From Branchiostoma floridae (Eukaryota; Chordata; Leptocardii; Amphioxiformes; Branchiostomatidae), in NCBI RefSeq assembly GCF_000003815.2, contig NC_049997.1, forward strand, positions 8,908,476 through 8,970,475: a stretch of DNA of 62,000 bases, written 5' to 3'. This document shows, piece by piece, positions 1 through 13,140 of this stretch; within the stretch, counting starts at the first letter, position 1; each line of letters starts with the position of its first letter. The notes below the pieces were generated by a model. The model did no database searches. It worked only from the letters and a program-made list of their open reading frames with translations, and was not told where the DNA came from. The position numbers and the translations under genes were made by a program.

Positions 1-1094
1 CATAGCTCTCCATACTAACCTTTTCAGGCGCACAGGCTACTGCTTTGGAGGTATTAAGTAAACGAAGCGGTACGGGAGTCAAATGTAGATGCTGTGGTCA
101 TCGCTGTGCGAGAATTGATTTTACGCCTGTTTAGAATATCGCCATCTAGATTCTAGAAGTAATGTGTAACTTTAAAAACGTGCTTGTAGATTATTAAGCA
201 AATTAAACTACCACTTTTAATCTATAATGTTATAATCTAAGAATTGTTTTTTTTTTTCAACCAGGAATGCAATTATTGAAAACAAGAGTAGGCCTCACAA
301 ATAAACATTCCAAACACAAAGTTTCCATGAAATTCGTCAGAAGAATTAACCATTTATCTGCATTTTTGTTTCCACTGTGAAAATACTAGGCTTATACGGA
401 TGAATGGTAAAGATAACTGAGGGATGGATTGTACACATGATGAGTTTTGTCTTCTTGCGAACTCAACTATAGAAGACACACTTGTCAGCAAAACGTTGAA
501 GTTGTCCCCTTATGTATGTATGTGTTTGAATGGACTTCGGTTTTCACGGTGGGAATACAAGATAAATGTTAAAACGTTAACTTCCAAGAGGGATCTACAA
601 ATGATAAGTATTCTCCTTTTACGTATCCCAGGGAAACACTCTAAAGCAGTAAGTTTAAATCTTCCTCGTGTATTTCGGTCTCAATTGTCAAGACGAAAGT
701 GCTACATTTACGTTTTGACGAATAAAATGGGGGTAGACAAACGACCGGGATTATTACAAAGATTCGCAGCGCAGAGGAAATTTTCTGTTCCTTCAGAATG
801 TGTATCTCCTAAGGATAGAATTATCATATAGTGCATCTTCTTATGATTTACCTTCCCCCGTTTTGGATTACTGTAATACTCGACGGGTGGGAGTATACGT
901 TTCCACTGTGGGGCACATGAATGGAAATAAAAAGGAAGAAAGATGCCGGAAGACAGGGATAAGCACGCAGACGGGAGACGGAAGGACAGACTTTTGGTGG
1001 CTTTAGCACCTGTCTATCTCCGGGAGTTCTAAGGTGTGACGCAAAGCTGTAGACTGATAAGTTTTTATATCATGCATGTGAGGAGCTCAGTGAT
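1..1094. other. No recognisable gene
   Basis: I see no gene or repeat that I can name here. The longest open frame is 135 codons (424-831, +), with no recognisable domain, no low-complexity bias and no supporting splice or polyadenylation context. Frames of this length occur by chance several times in this window. Confidence 0.5.
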
Positions 1095-1645
1095 AACTTT
1101 AACTTTAACTTTATTTGGATTGCGACAAATACAATACAATATTCTGCACCAGGCAGTAAGATGCTGATGTTGTGCAGCATACACATTGAGGGACATACAT
1201 AGTCATAGTACAATACATCATAATCATCATCACACAATAAATACAATACAATTAAAATCTGAGAACTATCTATTAGTGGTTCGTAGGAGGGTGGTGCAGC
1301 TGGAATCTTTTAGTTGATACAATGTAAGAATGTAGTGCATCGGACACTTGTTTGTTTGTGGAGACGTTATGAGCTGTGGATCCCTGGAGTAGGAGGGGTA
1401 CGGTAGGATGTTGTTGTAGGAGGTGTTGGACGGTGGATGTGAGGTTATGGCGGAGATCACAGTACAGGGGACAGTGTAGGAGGTAATGTGAGACAGTTTC
1501 AGAGGAAGCCCCACAGTCACACTTCTTGTCCTTAATCCTCATCTTGTGCAGAGTAGAGTTAAGTTGGCTCCATCCCATGCGCAGTCTGGCAGCATAGATG
1601 TTGCTCTGTCTTGAGCCGAGACTGCGATACGTCTGGTGTATTGCA
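1095..1645 (-). pseudogene. 5'-truncated LINE 3' end (non-LTR retrotransposon remnant)
   Basis: Read on the minus strand, the frame ending at 1273 encodes the C-terminal tail of a LINE reverse-transcriptase polyprotein. It shows the usual arginine/leucine-rich block (IYAARLRMGWSQLN), then a CCHC-like cluster, CDCGASSETVSHYLLHCPLY, as in many I/Jockey/CR1-like elements. Coding similarity begins abruptly near 1645, so the copy is 5'-truncated and lacks the catalytic region. Downstream on the minus strand lies an A/T-rich 3' UTR ending in AATAAAG followed by repeated GTTAAA units (plus-strand TAACTT repeats at 1100-1119), which is a typical LINE tail. Assignment to a precise clade is not possible from this tail alone. 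It is a dead fragment and the 3' end is well placed. Confidence 0.8.
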
Positions 1646-1682
1646 GCTCAGTGATAGATGAAGACTGTACGTATATGTCTCT

Positions 1683-1772
1683 AGACATCAACAAAACGGT
1701 AAGAAATAGAAAGCCCGATAAAACCGCCTACGAAATGTTAAGAAACAGCCGGAGTCTAACCTCTGCTTGAAG
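1683..1772 (-). mobile_element. Half copy of the CCAAGCAG-type MITE
   Basis: This stretch matches the reverse complement of the element at 58233-58355. They share the interior AGACATCAAYAAAAC ... GAAAGCCC and the outer end GCCGGAGYCTRACCTCTGCTTG. Only one terminus is present; the left terminal repeat is missing, so the copy is truncated. It lies only about 40 bp from the LINE remnant's truncation point. Confidence 0.75.
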
Positions 1773-2478
1773 AGTATGCAAATGTGCGCTGCGAATATAC
1801 AGGAGTACCGACCCTCGAAGTGTAAAACCTGCATTCACCATCACTTTCTTAATTACTGCTGGCTTTGTGTATCACACTGCTGCATGAAAATGATTATGCA
1901 GTTTGTGAATACTAATTATGGTGTTCCACAGGGATAGATATTGGGCCCACTATACACCACACATCCTAAGAGAGTTAGCATATCACGCGTTTGTCATGCA
2001 GATAGACCAACTGGTACTTCTGAGTCGAAGCGGTAATTATACAGTTCCAGACTGTCTGTATGAATGCTACGTACTACGTACTACATTAACTACTATGACC
2101 CTTTACGTGATTTATGTAACCTTGTGCATGCGAGGCTGAAATAACGATAGGAATTTCACTTCAGTGCAGGTGTGAGAAAAGAAGTGAGTGGTTGTATGGT
2201 GTTCTCGTGTTCTCTCAGGCGAGTTAATGATACTCCAGCACTGAAGCGTGATCATTCTTTTCATGGTAAAAACAATTTCATTTCCACCTAGTACTCAAGT
2301 TATGTCGTGATGTTGCGAATGATGCATATCAGAACGGCGTTGTATGAAGTTACAGGAGTGTATTTCTAATGGTCTCGCCAGGTCAATTAAAATTCTCAAT
2401 ACTCCCTGTAGTGCACTTGTGTTAATGCAGGTCTACTTATGATACGTCTTACCAACACCAAGGATTGGGCGACTGAGG
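1773..2478. other. No recognisable gene
   Basis: Unique-looking AT-rich sequence. A short local direct repeat (TACGTACTAC) occurs near 2068. Nothing else can be named. Confidence 0.5.
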
Positions 2479-2487
2479 TGTGTATGT

Positions 2488-2549
<62 letters not shown>

Positions 2550-2552
2550 ATG
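2479..2552. repeat. (GT)n microsatellite
   Basis: About 70 bp of alternating T and G, interrupted by single A or C substitutions at both edges and pure in the middle (2493-2546). It could adopt left-handed DNA and should be length-polymorphic. Confidence 0.97.
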
Positions 2553-4197
2553 TAGAGTACTGTATATCCTGATAAAAACTTGTGTTGTTCTTTAAATCAA
2601 AACGTTTGATACAATTAGTAATTCTCAACTATTAACATTTTCTTGCTGTTCTAAGTAATTTCACGTCCATTCAAAATCTGACCTTGCTGTAGAATATACC
2701 CTTTCCACTTCAAAAGTATATCGAGTCACTCCTCATCAAAAAGCTTTCTCTTGGTAGATAAAAAATATCATCAAAGCCCATGTATCTTTCGCTCTGAGGA
2801 ATTGCCCCCAAGACCCAAAGATTGTCCCTAGACCCTCTTCACTATTGCAAGGACCTTACCAGCATCCTTAAAACCATTGTTTCTGATGGAGGAATGATAG
2901 CGTTCCCATGGTAACGGACTGACGTATATTGTTGCCATAGAAACGAGATGCTGTCTTGTTTCAGTACTGATAAAAGAGAGTACATTTTGTACTTGTAGTC
3001 AGGATAACATCAGAGATAGTGAAACTCACTCTAGTTACCTCAAGACAAAGACATCAACCGACGTAGCTTTGAACTCAACTCGTACGTAATGTTCGTTATT
3101 ATCATCTGAAAGGGAATTACGCAAAAGAGAGATGGCATCGACATTTTCTTAAGTCAATAGAAGGATGAAACAGTTCCGTGGTCAGAGCATGGATAGTCGT
3201 AATATCGTAAAATAAACGTTGAATTTAGAATATCCATTATTAGTTGACCTTGTTTCTGTGTTTGTTATATTGTGCTTGTTTTATAATCATGTTGAATTGT
3301 ATTCAAAACATTGGTATACAAGAGGGATGATAAATTATCAGTAAAATAACAGATATTCTAATAAATAAACGGTGGTTAAACTGGTTATTATGATGTAGCT
3401 ATCTTACTACAGCCTGGCATGTAATAATTGTCATTTTCCTCATGCAGGGTTACAAGAGTTATTGTTACATGGTATATGAAATATGTCATTATGACTCAAC
3501 AATGAGTCCATTATACGTCTTTCTTAACGTCAAAATCTCCTTTCTTCAGAAACGTCCCGAAGCAGGTAGTACTACACCCAGCGGGGGACTATCTGCGCAC
3601 AGGAGATAGTAGACTGCCAGACACGGGGATTTACATGAACATCGAGCGTGCAGTAGCGAGGAAAGAAAATTGTCCTTCTATAACACTCTATTTCAGTGCT
3701 TATAACTAAGTACAGCATAAATAGTCGTTTAGGAATGGGAAGGATGATGGCTGAGACACAACGATTTACTGGTTTCGACCTTTTATTCCAACGTCTTCAT
3801 GAAAGTGACAAGAGAGTGATACCGCACTGGCTTTTATAGCCTCTTCTATAGTAAGCGTAGGACGTGTCATTTACAAAAAAACTAAAGTACAGCATAAATG
3901 TTATGTTGTACTAGTAAACGTGGAATGGTGTTAAGGACGCGTTAATACATGACATAGATAGTAAATAACATGGAACGTGGAATGTTATTTATATGGTATT
4001 AGGTTCTGCTGAAAAATGAAATAGGGTAGAACGTGTCATTTACAAAAACTTGGTATTCATGAAATGGTGACATTCGGATGTGTGTCATTTATCATGACAG
4101 CCGTTAACCTAAGGTTTTGTAATATCGGAACGGAACGAAAGTGCACATGTGTGTAGAAAACATCCACATACAAGCTCATGCAGAACCCATCAAAACG
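2553..4197. other. No recognisable gene; short dispersed direct repeats
   Basis: No coding signal. Between 3711 and 4050 several 15-23 bp strings recur: GTACAGCATAAAT at 3711 and 3888, ACGTGTCATTTACAAAAA at 3862 and 4030, and CGTGGAATG at 3919 and 3974. This suggests an old, decayed local duplication or a repeat of unknown family. A motif at 3765-3800, read on the minus strand as GGAATAAAAGGTCGAAACC, looks repetitive but I cannot place it. Confidence 0.45.
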
Positions 4198-4460
4198 TAT
4201 ACGCACGCACACTCACACTCACACACAGAAACACAGACACAGACACACAAACGCACACACACATATGTATACATACATATATAACGTTATACGCACACAC
4301 ACACACAATGATCATGTTGATATGTAGTAGGATAAGAATAAGACACACACAGACAGACCGAAATTCACATATTATACTCTCTCACACACACGCGCACACG
4401 AATGAACACACACATGGACGCAGACACAAACAGACACAGAAACAAACCACACGAAGGTTC
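4198..4460. repeat. CA-rich degenerate microsatellite
   Basis: Long stretches of CA and CACACR with interruptions (for example the TATACATACATATATAAC segment near 4266). It creates an artificial histidine/threonine-rich open frame on the plus strand, which is not a gene. Confidence 0.93.
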
Positions 4461-6430
4461 AGCACAAGAATTTTGAATTGCCCAACCTGATGGTACTATT
4501 ACAATGCAAAAGTAAACTTGCGCGCTGTTGTTTCATGTGACTGCAGCACCATCTAGCGATATATTTCTATATAGCAGAGGGATTCCTTTACTGATGATTA
4601 CAAATTTGCCAAACCAGGTCCATCTCCGTAGCACAATCCTCCAAGATTACCCCCTCCCAGTTACATGCATTGTGAGTGAATCCTTTCATAGAGGCTAGAA
4701 ACGGATTTTCAACAGTGGTCAAATTTACAGTTTTAAACATCAATTTAATGATTTTACAATTTCTCTCACAGATAAACAAACCCCATGACTCCAATCATAC
4801 CACGACCGTTAAGAAACTCCCCGTGCAATCACAGCCACAACACCATAAAACCTCATGTTTTAAACGTCCCAATTGTCCAATCTTTTATTACTTCTAAAAT
4901 GAGTTTCCGATCGTGTATCGACCTCTGTGGAGTAACGTTATCCTGCATTATTTACAAAAGCAATAAGAGTTTGCTATCAGTTGTTTTACAGGTGCATTGT
5001 GTACATTGACATAGTTACGAGTGAACTGAGTCCTGTGTTGTCGTTTTGGCGAGAACAAATCGTTCCTTCCGAAATGGCTATGCGTTACGTGGGCGTATGT
5101 TGACCAAGTGTAATCGTAAAAGTCGCTGCAGTCAGCAACTATTTTATGTAGGGTTTGGTTATACTTGAGCGTGTGATAAAACCGCCCTCACCTTACATGA
5201 CCACATTGTAAGTGCCTGTAAAATTCGCGCCTTCGGCAATCTGTCATAAAGTTGTTTATAAGGCCCTTATATCCGTCTTACGCCCGCTTCTAGTTTCGGT
5301 TCGATATATCTCACTGTATTCCCTGAACAGCCAGGGGCTAAAGCACATAACCGCGACAGGAACTGATTTCTCAGGACGTCCTTTTCCAGGAGAATATAGC
5401 GATTTCCGGGATTTTAGAGCGTGCCCTGCTGACCCCATTAATGTCCTAATGTTCCGGAAGTGACCATACATATGTGTCTAACAATCAATAATGACCTACG
5501 GCGCTGGGATGAACTACAGTTGATCTACGTTCGCCAAGAGGTTTTTGGTTTAGTCAGCGTTTGTATGAGGTTAAACAACGTAAATTAAGTAGCTAGGGAC
5601 AGATTGTCAGGCAAGTTGGTATGTAGTAAGATCCTATCCTATCAAATAATTGATTACAGATCATTTGACCCCCCTGGTGGCTTGCCTTGAAACTGCAGCA
5701 GAAGATTCAGTATACAATTACAAATAGTCTCATTTATAACGTGAGACATGTAAGCACGCAAACTTGGCTCTCAAGCAAACTGTGTAAACAATATTTTTGT
5801 GTGTGCCTTGATCGGCTACAGCTAAAGCACGTTGCAGCGCCATAAGCAATCACAAGGTGGCGCTTCATTTCATCACAAGGCTTGCAATTGCCGAACAATA
5901 GAAATAAAAAAGAAGCAGCAATGATCTATTATCCATTTCTAAGTCGCTAAGATATATTTTGCACTGTTAATGGGACTCTTATGGGGAAACAAATTATGTG
6001 TCATGAACTAACGCTAAACGTTTATCCCCAAATACATAACGCCTAAGAACCTTGCTATACAGCTTCCAAGTTCTATAATGGCCTTGGCTAAATTACCTAC
6101 AATGTGTCTGGCAACGTTCAAAGGATTACAGTAATGTACCTCGGTGGGTGCAAGAGTAATTCTATACATTGATCTTTTCTTTTATCGCGACTAAACAGTG
6201 GCTTTCAACATAAAACAGCCAGAGCTTTTACATCAGTACCCCTGCGGTTAGGCACTGATGTTTGAACTTGAAGTTCGGCGCCCTGAGCGTAACATTGAAC
6301 TTCTTCCAGATAAAGAATCAATTTTGGCTTGATAAAAGCTCACCAGTACTTGAAAGTCAGCCGTACAGACCACCATTTCGGCTGCCTCTTGAACCGTGCA
6401 CTATCTTGGAGCTCACTGCATGAAATCCAA
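4461..6430. other. No recognisable gene
   Basis: No repeat family or gene that I can support. Small open frames on both strands (70-85 codons) overlap each other and show no recognisable domain. Confidence 0.5.
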
Positions 6431-7056
6431 TCTTTTTATCTCCCTTAAAGCATCGGATTGCGTAAAGGATCCGTTTCTTCACTTTAGAGAAAGAATAAAG
6501 CCTTTACGCCTTGTTAACTTATGCTTCAGGATCTGATTTAGTGCACTGAAGCCAAAACCCTCTGAGGTGTCCTTCGGGTCTCCTTCATGATTGTTGAGTC
6601 TGATAACCCGAAGTTTTCCATGCCCACTCCCCTAGCCTGCGTAAGGTCTTGGTGAACGGCAGCCAAGTTTGCCCATGGAGTTGTTGCAGGGTCAGCACAT
6701 ATTCCGAGTGCAACCGTATACTTTTTAGTACCTAAGAGATAACTTGAATGCATGTATAGGTTCTTCAATCTTTAAGTCTCTCTTAAAGCATCCGAGTACG
6801 TAAAGGTCTAGATCTTCTGTGGAGAGCAATATGGAACCTTTACTCATTGTTAGGTATGCTTTAAGATCTGATTTTGTGCAGTGAAGCCAAAACCCTTTGA
6901 GGTTTCTTTCATGATTATTGAGTCTGATAACCCGAAGTTTTCCATGCCCACTCCCCTGCGTAAGGTCTTGTTGAATGGCAGCCAAGTTTGCCCTTGAGTT
7001 TTTGCAGGGTCGGCACATATTTCGAGTGCAACCTTACCTAAGGGATGACTTGAAAG
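6431..7056. repeat. Two-unit tandem duplication, about 325-338 bp per unit
   Basis: Unit 1 is about 6431-6768 and unit 2 about 6769-7056. The anchor GAGTCTGATAACCCGAAG begins at 6596 and 6920. The units share long identical blocks (for example TTTTCCATGCCCACTCCCCT) but differ by several indels that are not multiples of three. One is a roughly 10-bp insertion in unit 1 near 6570. This argues against a duplicated coding exon. Confidence 0.92.
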
Positions 7057-7855
7057 CACCCCTTGAGGAGTTTCTGTATATTTCTGAAGTGTAAAGGTCG
7101 TTGAAGACGGCTATCTGGAGAGGAGAGTTGTTATTGTAATGCGGTGGATGAAAAACGGACGGAATGACAGAATATTCACTGATGTGCACTACGTTTAGCC
7201 TAGAAATAACAGAGATAACTTGTTGTAGAACTTGTTATACTACGTTCACCAAAAAAAAATTACTGGTGACTTGTTGTTAGGTTTACTGAATCTAAAGTTG
7301 CTTTGTTTGGGTCCCTGCTAAGCTTAAAGATGGAACCCCTAAGGCTAAGAAATGCATCCATTTTGAATTCTCACATGACTCAGGTGAAAATTAGCACCAA
7401 GCATCGGTTAGGGACGTTCTTGCGGATAGGATGTAAAGCGCGTTTGGGGAGAGCCACACCCCGAGCCCCTTAAAGAACCCACCACACATCATATGAGTTC
7501 AGATTGTTAGGGTTCCTCTCAGTGTGAGATAATCGAACCTTACAATTACAGGCTGGTCGTCTGATATAAAATCTTTCAAAAGTAGTACTTTTACATCAAT
7601 CCTTAGACAAAAGTTTCAATTTATAATCTAAGAAAATTAACAACTATTGAATTTATTGCTGTTTGTTATGTTATCATCATGGTATTTCCAGCTCGGTGGG
7701 AACTTGCCTTGACCCTCTTCCAATCGCTCGATAGAGATATCGTTTGGCGTTGAATATTTCATCTTTCCCATCTCTCTATGGGGTTATTTAGCCAGTAACG
7801 TGCAGAGAAAATCGTTAGATGTTTCCCCTATGGGCACAATTATTCTTTATTGTCG

Positions 7856-8203
7856 TTACGGTATAGCCTTACGGTGACAATTTCTAAAGACAATTCTGAG
7901 CATCGCATAGATCAATTTATCAATATGAAGACATTCCTCACCAATGCAAACTGCTTCCATGTAGATACTGGAGGCTAGAATATTAGGTCTTGAGTTGAAT
8001 TTTTCAAAACCAGCTTTATTATGTTTACCTGTAAGGAAGGAATTATATTGTTTTTGATCTGTTGCTCCTCTCCAACTAAATAAGGTATCGAACGAAAGCC
8101 TATGGTCTGCTGTAGCCTGTGCAATATAAATCTTATCTGAATTCCACTTTACTATATTAATTCGATCTGTGTTTAATTTGGATGCTAGCAACAGAACAAT
8201 ACG
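7856..8203 (-). CDS. Possible coding segment, function unknown
   Basis: A 115-codon open stretch on the minus strand runs from a stop at 8204-8206 to TAA at 7856-7858. There is no ATG near its start; the first methionine is far downstream, so if real it would be an exon or a fragment. The translation has balanced composition with varied polar and hydrophobic residues (for example HRLSFDTLFSWRGATDQKQY and AVCIGEECLHIDKLIYAML), unlike the low-complexity frames elsewhere. An AATAAAG signal follows the stop after only four bases, which would suit a retroposon or terminal-exon 3' end. I recognise no family. Chance open frames of this length exist in the window, so this is a weak call. Confidence 0.22.
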   Translation of the reverse strand, partial: RIVLLLASKLNTDRINIVKWNSDKIYIAQATADHRLSFDTLFSWRGATDQKQYNSFLTGKHNKAGFEKFNSRPNILASSIYMEAVCIGEECLHIDKLIYAMLRIVFRNCHRKAIP

Positions 8204-9760
8204 TTAAAGTCATTGGTACCGTCATTGGCGAGACTCTATGAAATGCCATAGAGGAACGACCACAATATGGTCAGCACAAGATGTAATGTAGTAGAAGGTG
8301 AAAATACCAGAATCTAGTGTTCATCTTCATCTGTCCATAATGCTTTAGTGTCTGCGCGTATGGCTGTCTGTGAGGTCGATAATTCTTGAAGACCTAGATA
8401 AATCTTCTTGATATTTGGTACGTGCTTAGGCCATGTTCCTTATGTATTTGATAACAGTAGAGTCCACAAACTACCCGATAACAAATAGATAGGATCCAAA
8501 AACAATAGTCGTGAAACAAATCTGATTTTGGTTTCATTACCGTGCATAGAAAATGACCATATTGCTTAACGAACGGTTTTATATGCAGTTCTACTTTGCG
8601 GTCACGTCAATGTGATCACGGGCTATCAGGCAGACCATTGTAGTTTGAAATTAGGTACTTGATAAATGGTGGGATTTAGAGGGGACTCAATTCACCCATA
8701 ACAGACCACACTATTAGTTTGACATGGTTAAAGTTTTATCCTTATTGTCCATCATGCGTCTATGTGTTATCGATCGAAGAAGCACAATGTGCGATGTGGT
8801 TATCAAATGTTGATCCTACAAATATTTGGGGTGGAATTACATTGCTGTATAAAGCCACATCATTTTCGACCAAGGCCAATCCTATACATCATTTTAAGTT
8901 ATTTCTTTGGGGTTATTTGTATCAAGTTTTATATCATCGACATAACGTATATCTAAGACCAAACTTTAAAAAATAATTTTGAAGATTACATCATGACAAT
9001 TACTCACTGGGCAATTATTGCTATCCCAGTACCTGACAATGAAAGAAATAACTCGACACATAAAATACTTTGGATCTATTTTATTATCCAATTCAGTTAT
9101 TCTTGTACGTTTGTTGCTTCTGGTAATACATCGAATCATATAATCCTAAGCTTATCCGAACAATTTTCTTTTACTTTTATTACTTTTGCCAACACCCCAC
9201 TGTGACATTTCCAAAGAATTCATCTGAGTCAGTAAAAGGTATCGAATCATTTTAGTAACATAAGACTTGAAAGATTCCTAGACGGAAATTACATTCAAAA
9301 AAAGTCAAAGAAAAGCAGATTTCCCTTCGGTGACTTATAGCCTAAACTTGGTGATAAAATCGACGGTAAAAAACAGGCCTTGACATGAATGATGACATCA
9401 AGTCAAACGGTAGCTTGTAAGGTGGCACCACAACTAGAGCAGAACTGCAATTCCCCGCAAGACTGCAGACACGGGTCAAACATCTATCTTCTAAGCACCC
9501 GTGCCGCGTCCTCATGTACAATTGAATCTCAACTGCCAAACTCACTGGCAGAACGCCCGCAAATGTCCATTTGTATGAATAAAACATTTCCTGGCTTCCA
9601 TCCATTCTTCTATCAGAAAAGTTGACTACGCTTTTGAAGCCAGAGCAAATCTAGAGATCTACTTTTTAAAAATCAACCGTAACATGCTTGTACAACTATA
9701 AAGCATGATCACGGCCAAACGAACGGTTTAGAAACATTCGCATATATGTTAGGAAAAGAC

Positions 9761-9780
9761 AAAACATTGATCAATGTTTT
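9761..9780. repeat. Perfect 20-bp palindrome
   Basis: AAAACATTGATCAATGTTTT equals its own reverse complement. No spacer. Function unknown. Confidence 0.95.
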
Positions 9781-12536
9781 ATACATCTTTACATGATCAA
9801 CATACGATTTTTTTAAATATCTAGATACAACAGTTGTGATAAGTGTAACAGACATTTTCACCATAGACATGCATGGTCGCTACTTTTTGGCAAAGAACGG
9901 AAAAGGCCATATGTCCATTGATAAGTGAATCATTTGATATCAAATGTTCGGCTGGGATGAATTCCGAGTGATTTGCTAATACCGCAACGGTTGAGTCAAA
10001 GTGCGCAGTTGATCTTGCGCCCCATGTACCGTGTTGTGGGGTACCGTAAGCAACATTGAACATCATGTTTGATTGACAATGATCGATGATGATGATGGTA
10101 GCAGGTTGACCTGTCCAATGGGAATCTGCTAAGTAATGTGAACAACCTGCCTCTTAAGATTCAATCTAAGGAAATCTCAAGACGTATACGATATTTCAAA
10201 CACTTACCGTACCACCAAAAGCTGTAAGCACGGTTGCTGTGATATGCTTGTCTAATGCCACTATTAATTACTGTAAGGCCTCGTCAAATAGTATGAATAC
10301 AACTGAAATCTCTTTAAATCATTTACTTTCAAATTGGGACATGTTATCTGGATGGTTGTCGGATTAATTGACCTTTCTAAGCACTTGATAGTTATCTTAG
10401 TAAGCAATTGCGCCAGTGGTCAATCAATACATGTTATCTGGGAAAAAGGCCTTGGCCTGATCGTTACTGGACAGGGTGGTTTTCTAGCACTTGAGATGTA
10501 CCTAGAAAATCTCATGTACTCTGTGGTTCAATGTACATATCCACTTAACACTCCCTCAGCTTTAGCTTGGTGGATTGTAATACTTGAGTGCTTTTTTTGT
10601 TGATATCAAGGAACACTCTACCATAAAGGTGGTGCATATGTAACCCATTGGAAGGTCAATAGGATATGATTTCCCACGCTAACCTATTCACTGACACGTA
10701 TTCCCAGGCAAGCTACGGCAGACTTACACCATATAGCGGACGACCTTTTGAAGCAATTTGTTAACACACAAGGCGGACAAATTTCACAGCTGTTACCACG
10801 CAATCAATTCACCAGATCATCCAGAGTCGACCTCCGAACTTTCTGCCTGGTCTCTTAACAGCGCTGGGCTTAACACCTCTTATACATGACCTTTGTGGCT
10901 TTACCTACTGATGCTTTACTATGAAGGCCATGGTGACATCCATCATGATCTCTGTAATATTTTATCTATTGTGAATATCAATCATCTACGTATAGTTTCA
11001 GGGCTTTTGCGGATCTTGGGTGCTAGGGTCGGGAACCAAACATACCCCTCTTATTCTCTGTCCTAATAGCTAACTACTACTCACCATTCAAGACAATAAG
11101 ATGTCCAGAACTCGTCATATTCGAAAAGTTCGCTGTAGTACCGTAACAAGACGCTAGTGGGTCCAAAATCTAATTTCAAGGTCGGATCAAGACGTACACA
11201 CATAGTTATGCTGTTCCTCCACATACTAACACATACGCACATACAAATATATGTTGCCACAAACATTAACTTTCTTGGTGGAGGTAACTCTCTCAGCCTT
11301 TAAACGTAAAGCTAGATTTAAGTTCCTAGGAGAACGATGACCACCACCAAGTCAAGAACCCCCGCCATTCCTATGGATTCTGGATTATAATAATCTTCCT
11401 GTCTCGATTTTAATCTCTATAGCGAAACCATGAAGCAATGCACTTACTGGGTGTAACCATCTTTTATGAGGAGGAAAATTGTAAAATACACTATATCAAG
11501 TCTATAGAATCCAATCATTAACCACGGCTCAAAGTATGCGTAAAGATTGTGGTTTTTAATGTATGCTTTATGTATGCTTTATGTATACTTAGCGGATAAT
11601 TTACGAGTGCTTAAAGGCCATATGTCGTGTAGTGGTGCTGATCTTCAATGATGACCTCACCCTTTCTTTCTTGCCTGTTTTCCGTTTCACACAAGAATCA
11701 TGTCCTTACATGGTGGTACGCCGGTCATATTGGGGTTTAACGGCTCCCTCTATGTCCAATAAACCGGTTACAAAACTCACCTACCCATTTCACACCGGTA
11801 CTTCATGTACCCTAATGCACACTAAGACCGGACGAAATTCATAGCAGAGCCCATTGCAATGGCCATTATATCAGCTTTGACCAACATCACCCAAGAACAA
11901 TGGAGTAGAATACGGAAAACGTCGATTAATTGCAAGTCATAAAATGCCATCTGGAAATAGAATGGAGTAACAGCAAGCGTCTGCGTCAAAGTAGTTACCG
12001 ATGAAACCCAATACGAGTTTCTACCTAATGTCTCGGTTTGCGTAAGTCGGAGCATTACTTAAAATGTGTGCATCCTTCGCCAAGTCTTCCGGGGGTTGAT
12101 GATCAAAGAGGATCATTTATATGTAATCTTTTAGTTTTTTTGTCAGAGAATATAGAAAAGGAGCTCATTTTATGGACTATCCTGTTATGATGTCCAACAC
12201 TTGTATTCGCGTAGTCTCTTTTAACAATGGTGTGAATAATCATTGCTTGTGAAACATGTATGCCCCCTATGCTTGTTATTTGCTCAATTAGCCTCTAGAC
12301 ACGCACTTTGGAAATAAAATTTCGTTACGATTAGTTTCGGTACGACAATCATTGGTTCCCATTGACTACACATTTGGGAACTCTAGAAAAAGGATATTCT
12401 GTTGATCTAGTCATGATAAGCAAATGCATTAGATCTATAGAGAAAACGTGCTATCAGAATCCGTCGTAAACAGACACGTAACAGCCATAAAAGACGGTTA
12501 TAGATGCCTCGAATTCCCTGTCATGAATATCTTTAA

Positions 12537-12751
12537 GGTGGTATCTCACCGCACTAGGGGCACCGGTGCGGCACTACGGCGTTCGTTCACTGCGGCACTG
12601 TGATGATATACTAGTACTTTAGCCATTTTTCAATAATCTAGATAGTGTGTAATACGTAAAAGTATGACTTAGAAGACAACAGAATACAAACAACGTAAGG
12701 AAATTCGTTCTCAGTGCCACACCGGTGCCCCAAGTGCAGTGAGATACCACC
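12537..12751 (+). mobile_element. TTAA-flanked MITE, copy 1
   Basis: A 215-bp element with terminal inverted repeats of about 40 bp. The left end is GGTGGTATCTCACCGCACT and the right end reads back as GGTGGTATCTCACTGCACTT. Both arms contain GCACCGGTG. It is preceded by TTAA (12533-12536) and followed by TTTA (12752-12755), a one-base-decayed TTAA duplication. TTAA duplications are known for the piggyBac and Kolobok superfamilies. No transposase is encoded, so it is non-autonomous. The shared interior core is at about 12651-12710 in forward orientation. Confidence 0.93.
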
Positions 12752-13140
12752 TTTACACAACACTAACAATTGTGATGAATGATTCAATAATTTGCATTCA
12801 GCATCACTGCAGCGAATACAATGCATTTTGTGTATTGACGCATGATGATAGCGGTATCTAACATAGTCCTGCGGTTTCCAGGGGTATTGTTATCAACATT
12901 ACGTCCTCAATAGAGACTCAGTGTGACTCCATATCACCCCGTAAGAATGCTATCATCTATCACAATTTTGTGTTATTATCTTTATTATTGAAAATGATCG
13001 CTTCAATATAATAAGATGACAATTGTCAAACTGTGCGCGCTATGATAATGGGCTTAGCATCCGGTTCCACAATTTATCACACAGTTATTTTCAAGGGTCA
13101 ACGACCATATACGTTTATCATTAGCAAGCCTAGACTAGTT

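Larger units (their letters stand above)
7057..12536. other. No recognisable gene in a 5.5-kb stretch, apart from entries listed separately
   Basis: Apart from the possible coding segment at 7856-8203 and the palindrome at 9761-9780, I see nothing that I can name. A short tandem repeat (TATGTATGCTT, three units) lies at 11558-11592. Confidence 0.45.

Noticed and set aside
424-831. 135-codon open frame (+)
   Set aside because: No recognisable domain or context; within the length range of chance frames here.
4149-4490. 113-codon histidine/threonine-rich open frame (+)
   Set aside because: It is translation of a CA-rich microsatellite, with no independent coding support.
6538-7059. Three related minus-strand frames in the tandem duplication
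   Set aside because: The copies are in different phases with frame-breaking indels, so conserved coding is unlikely.
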